NCBI RefSeq assembly: GCF_017589465.1 | Contig: NZ_JAELYA010000003.1 | Location: 248,001-312,000, forward strand | Length of the DNA: 64,000 nucleotides | Source of the DNA: Pseudomonas schmalbachii | GTDB lineage: Bacteria > Pseudomonadota > Gammaproteobacteria > Pseudomonadales > Pseudomonadaceae | Direction of reading: 5' to 3' | In this document: piece after piece, positions 60,891 through 64,000 of the stretch | How the letters are laid out: each line of letters begins with the position of its first letter | Position numbering within the stretch: position 1 is the stretch's first letter | Program-made: the position numbers and the translations under genes | Notes under the pieces: generated by a model | What the model saw: only the letters and a program-made list of their open reading frames with translations | Database searches by the model: none | Told to the model about the DNA's origin: nothing

Positions 60891-60918
60891 ACTATAGGCC
60901 GTACAACTTGGGTTGCAA
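60891..60918 (-). promoter_or_regulatory. Sigma70-type promoter of oprF
   Basis: Minus strand: TTGCAA, 16 bases, TATAGT, about 40 bp upstream of the oprF start. In P. aeruginosa oprF is also read from SigX-dependent promoters nearby; I did not place one here. Confidence 0.5.
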
Positions 60919-60960
60919 GTTTATCAGAACTTGCCATATGCAGGGACAATATTTCCCGGA

Positions 60961-61551
60961 CTATGTTTCCGTCTCGGTGGAAAACTTTTCGCGCAACCGG
61001 TCGAGCGCTCGCTTGTAGCGCATTTTTGTCGCACTCAGGCCCATATGCATGATGTCGGCGATCTCCTGGAACTCCAGTTCCGCAACAAAGCGCAGAACCA
61101 GAATTTCCCGATCGATGGGATTGACATGAACTAGCCAACGGTCCAGCCCTCCCCGTTCCTCGACCTTGGGAGCCCTTTCCTCCGACGCCTCTTCGATCGG
61201 ATCGAGGCTCAGCGCGTCAAGTAACCGTCGTTTGCGGCGTTCCTTGCGATACTGGGTAATGCACTCGTTGTAAGTGATGCTGTATAGCCATGTTTTGAAC
61301 TTCGACTTGCCTTCGAAGTTCTTCAGCCCATACAGAACCTTCAGCATCACTTCCTGACATACATCATCCGCATCGCGGTCATTGCCCAGATAGCGCGCAC
61401 AAACGTTGAACAAGGTCCGCTGATAGCGACGCATCAGCTCTTCATAGGCCCGCGTCACATGGAACAATTCCTCGTGAGAGCGTTGAACCAACTCCTCATC
61501 GGTGAGCTGGCGCGGGTCATAGCGCAATGACAGTGAATGCGGCTTGTTCAA
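60961..61551 (-). CDS. sigX: ECF sigma factor SigX
   Basis: A 196-residue sigma factor controlling oprF and membrane/fatty acid genes. Region 2 is around DRDADDVCQEVMLKVLYGLKNF; region 4 has ELEFQEIADIMHMGLSATKMRYKRALDRL. It lies between cmpX and oprF in the conserved order. No anti-sigma gene is adjacent; in this family envelope state is sensed through CmpX and CfrX-type partners, but the exact signal is not visible here. Confidence 0.96.
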   Translation of the reverse strand: MNKPHSLSLRYDPRQLTDEELVQRSHEELFHVTRAYEELMRRYQRTLFNVCARYLGNDRDADDVCQEVMLKVLYGLKNFEGKSKFKTWLYSITYNECITQYRKERRKRRLLDALSLDPIEEASEERAPKVEERGGLDRWLVHVNPIDREILVLRFVAELEFQEIADIMHMGLSATKMRYKRALDRLREKFSTETET

Positions 61552-61625
61552 GTCGGGTCTGGCCGGGTCAGGTCGGGAACCGATGCAACTCTACGCGAGC
61601 GGCATCGGTGCGATTCGGGATCATC

Positions 61626-62450
61626 TCAGCGACTGGTCACACGCTGATCGAGCAGACTGCGGTTGGCAATGGACACCAACTCGCCGTCATCCGTCAGCAG
61701 AATAGTCTTGATAGTACCAATTTCTTCGATGATGCCTTCGACATCAGCCACTTTCACTTGCTGCCCGACCTGGTACAGCTCCCGCACATAGATGCCCGCG
61801 ATGATCTGGCTGGCCACTTCGCGACTGCCCAGGCCCAGTGCCAGAGCGGCTGCCAGGCCAACGGAGATCAGCACGATGGCAATGATGTTGTTCAGCAGGT
61901 CGGTCTTCACTTCCAGCTGGCCGATGGCCACCGAGATGCTGATGATGATGACCATCCATTGCGCGACCCGACCCAGCCCGCTCGCATATTCCAGGCCGAC
62001 GCCATCGGCAGCGCCACGCACCAGGCTGTTCGCCAGTTGCGCCAGCAGCACGCCGACGATCAGCACCAGGGCCGCGCCGAAGACTTTCGGCAGGTACAGG
62101 GCGAGCATGTCCAGGGTTGCCGAAACCCGCTGCAGGCCCAGGGATTCGGCCGCGGAAACCAGGAAGATCAGCAGGACGAACCAGTAGACGATCTTGCCGA
62201 CCAGTGTCGACACCGGAACCTGGATACCCGCGCGCACCAGCAGCTTGGTCAGGCCGGTGCCGGCCATCAGGCGGTCCAGGCCGAGCTTGGCGAGCAGCTT
62301 GGACAGCAGCGTGTCGAGCAGCTTGGCCACCACGAAGCCAAGCAACACCACGACCAGTGCGCCGAGCAGGTTGGGAATGAAGCCGGCCAGCTTGCCCCAC
62401 AGGGTGTTCATGGCTGTGAGCAGGCTTTGCGTCCAGATGTCGAATTGCAT
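61626..62450 (-). CDS. cmpX: MscS-like small-conductance mechanosensitive channel CmpX
   Basis: A 274-residue inner-membrane protein with about five hydrophobic segments and a C-terminal MscS-like part (GIYVRELYQVGQQVKVADVEGIIEEIGTIKTIL). N-terminal conserved TM-helix repeats (GFIPNLLGALVVVLLGFVVAKLL) mark the family. It has been linked to SigX control and c-di-GMP levels in P. aeruginosa. crfX precedes it by 2 bp. Confidence 0.92.
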   Translation of the reverse strand: MQFDIWTQSLLTAMNTLWGKLAGFIPNLLGALVVVLLGFVVAKLLDTLLSKLLAKLGLDRLMAGTGLTKLLVRAGIQVPVSTLVGKIVYWFVLLIFLVSAAESLGLQRVSATLDMLALYLPKVFGAALVLIVGVLLAQLANSLVRGAADGVGLEYASGLGRVAQWMVIIISISVAIGQLEVKTDLLNNIIAIVLISVGLAAALALGLGSREVASQIIAGIYVRELYQVGQQVKVADVEGIIEEIGTIKTILLTDDGELVSIANRSLLDQRVTSR

Positions 62451-62452
62451 GT

Positions 62453-62701
62453 TCAGTCGGCCTTGTCAGCGGAAGGTGCGGAATTCTGTGTTTGACGCGA
62501 TACGGGGGCAAGGTGCGGGGCGCCTTTGCTGATTCCGATCAGCAGCGCTTCCAGCCAGTGACCCATCAGGCTGAACAGGTCGCCGGCGCCGACCTGGCGG
62601 TTGGCGGTTTTCAGCACCCGTCCCAGGCGTGCCTCGTCGTCCGGCTGCTCCGGAGGCATCCGCAGCAGATCGCGCAGGGACTCTTCGAATGGATCGTGCA
62701 T
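62453..62701 (-). CDS. crfX: Small cytoplasmic protein CrfX
   Basis: An 82-residue protein starting MHDPFEESLRDLLRMPPEQP at 62701, the N-terminus known from P. aeruginosa CrfX; an in-frame ATG 45 bp earlier is not favoured. Function not established beyond being cotranscribed with cmpX and cmaX. Confidence 0.85.
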   Translation of the reverse strand: MHDPFEESLRDLLRMPPEQPDDEARLGRVLKTANRQVGAGDLFSLMGHWLEALLIGISKGAPHLAPVSRQTQNSAPSADKAD

Positions 62702-62754
62702 GCATACCTCGCCTATGTGTGGTGCTTGACGCAGTCCCTGATTCACAAGTCACA

Positions 62755-63753
62755 TCAGAGCCAGCGCAGGCGGCGGAATATCCACCACTGGAACAGTGCG
62801 ATGCCGGCAATGACCAGGCATGCGATGGCAAAGCCGTAGGGCGCGCTCGACCCGGGAATCCCGCCCACGTTGATGCCGAGTAGTCCGGTCACGAAGCTCA
62901 TGGGCAGGAAGAAGCCGGTAATGATACCAAGCAGATACATCGTGCGGTTCATTCTTTCGGTCATCCGCCGGTGCTCCGCCTCCTGGATCAGGCTGATCCG
63001 CTCGCGAACCAGCTCAAGCTCCTCGAGGTTGCGCGTCAGGCTGTTGTACAGCTCGTTCCAGTAGTCGGCATCGTCGGCCACGGTCCATGAGAGCTTCAGC
63101 TTGACCAGTTGCGCATAGATGTCGCGCTGCGGCGCCAGATAGCGGCGCAGGCCGGCAGCACGGCGGCGCAAGGTCCGCAACTGATGCTGATCGGGAATGC
63201 TGCGCTCGTCTTCCTCGATCGCCTCTTCCATGCCGTCGAGCCGGTCGGCAAGTCCGCCGATCAGTGTGTCCACACGATCCGTCATGTAGTGCGCCAGAGC
63301 CAGCAGGAGCTCGGAACTGGTCTTCGGCCCGCGCCCGGCGGCAAGGTCGGCACGCATCTCTTCCACCGCCTTGGTCGAGCGCATGCGCAGGGAAATCAGT
63401 CGCTGCCCCTCGATATAGACGCGCAAGGAAACCATGTCCTCCGGCATCGCGCCGGGGTTCAGGTTCACTCCGCGAAGGAACACCAGCAGGCGCTCGGCCC
63501 CCAGATCGACGATCCGCGGGCGGGTGGCCTCCTCGAGCAGCAGGTCGCAGGCGAACTCGTTCAGGTCGCTGGACTCGCGCAGCCAGACCTGGGCCTCCGG
63601 CACTCCGCGATCCCAGTGGACCCACAGGGTCTCTTCCGGCGTCAGGTCGAGCAGCGGCAATTCGGCGCGCGAAACCTGGCGGCCACCGCCGTGCCCATCC
63701 AGCACGTATCCATAGATAAGCCCGCGCTCGGTAGCGCTTTCGTATTGCTGCAT
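62755..63753 (-). CDS. cmaX: CorA/ZntB-family cation transporter CmaX
   Basis: A 332-residue membrane protein with a long cytoplasmic N-terminal domain and two membrane segments at the C-terminus. The segment before the first pore loop reads GLLGINVGGIPGSSAPYGF, the GIN form typical of ZntB-like members, rather than GMN of CorA. The start at 63753 (MQQYESATERG) is chosen by GGGAG 8 bases upstream; an ATG 96 bp earlier adds an unlikely N-terminus. It heads the cmaX-crfX-cmpX-sigX group. Confidence 0.9.
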   Translation of the reverse strand: MQQYESATERGLIYGYVLDGHGGGRQVSRAELPLLDLTPEETLWVHWDRGVPEAQVWLRESSDLNEFACDLLLEEATRPRIVDLGAERLLVFLRGVNLNPGAMPEDMVSLRVYIEGQRLISLRMRSTKAVEEMRADLAAGRGPKTSSELLLALAHYMTDRVDTLIGGLADRLDGMEEAIEEDERSIPDQHQLRTLRRRAAGLRRYLAPQRDIYAQLVKLKLSWTVADDADYWNELYNSLTRNLEELELVRERISLIQEAEHRRMTERMNRTMYLLGIITGFFLPMSFVTGLLGINVGGIPGSSAPYGFAIACLVIAGIALFQWWIFRRLRWL

Positions 63754-63891
63754 CCGTTCTCCCGTTGGATGGTCGCGGCTGCATGTGAACACCGGGGGAA
63801 ACGCCCTTGAGGAGCTACTCAGAGGATGTTGGAAGTCGTTGATTTGCAACGACTCCCCACATTGACTCGAACAGCCGTCAAACGTTCGGTG

Positions 63892-64000
63892 TCACTCCGG
63901 CATTTTCAGCGCCTGGGGCGAAACGATGATGCCGTTGTTGTCGGCATAGACGAACTCGCCCGGGCGGAAGGTAATACCGCCGAAGGTCACCGGCACGTTC
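63892..64000 (-). CDS. rraA: RraA family protein, 3' end only
   Basis: The last 35 codons of a gene running off the right edge; the encoded end reads [20 protein letters not shown] and finishes with SPQALKMPE and a TGA. This is the C-terminus typical of RraA, the inhibitor of RNase E activity, also annotated as a 4-hydroxy-4-methyl-2-oxoglutarate aldolase family member. Partial. Confidence 0.85.
   Translation of the reverse strand, partial: NVPVTFGGITFRPGEFVYADNNGIIVSPQALKMPE

Overview
The window is a Pseudomonas chromosome segment of the P. aeruginosa lineage. The evidence is near-identical gene order to the P. aeruginosa core block (methyltransferase, gloB, mltD, five-gene peptide ABC transporter, fabI, ppiD, hupB, lon, clpX, clpP, tig, folD, cysS, glnS, ppiB, lpxH, miaE, uspE-like, acnB, nasS, nasT, cobA, oprF, sigX, cmpX, crfX, cmaX, rraA), high GC, and an OprF that differs from the P. 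aeruginosa protein as I remember it at many loop residues. It is therefore probably a relative rather than P. aeruginosa itself. Identities come from motifs and recalled gene order; no search was run.

Left part (1-17.3 kb, all on the minus strand): a siderophore island. It holds an iron-starvation type ECF sigma factor with a Fur-like box upstream, a PvdE-type cyclic-peptide ABC exporter, a PvdA-type L-ornithine N5-hydroxylase with a Fur-like box plus a PvdS-type promoter, and two large NRPS genes. The first NRPS has the order acyl-AMP ligase-T-C-A-T-E-C-A-T; the second starts C-A-T-E and runs off the left edge. Specificity residues read by eye suggest acyl-D-Asp-L-Dab-D-Ser as the start of the product. 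That order, with a hydroxamate enzyme next door, points to an acylated lipopeptide siderophore distinct from pyoverdine, whose N-terminal part is acyl-Glu-Tyr-Dab. The island ends directly beside rnhA, where P. aeruginosa carries dnaQ.

Middle part (17.5-50.2 kb): housekeeping genes. These include the Npp/Yej-type peptide ABC transporter operon, the protein quality-control block (ppiD, hupB, lon with a heat-shock-type promoter, clpX, clpP, tig), a tRNA-Leu/His/Arg cluster, folate and aminoacyl-tRNA synthesis genes, and aconitase B. The fabI-ppiD gap carries REP-like palindromes.

Right part (50.2-64 kb): nitrate assimilation control and cell-envelope genes. Three transcription units (nasST, nasA-kinase, and a short nirB-like gene) each have a sigma54-type promoter followed by a leader with a hexaloop hairpin that shares bases with an intrinsic terminator. 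This is the layout expected of RNA targets of the ANTAR protein NasT. The nirB-like gene encodes only the FAD/NAD(P)H half; the siroheme half, nirD and nasC, present here in P. aeruginosa, are absent. The window ends in the oprF-sigX-cmpX-crfX-cmaX envelope-stress region and a partial rraA.

No CRISPR array, insertion sequence, prophage or rRNA was seen.
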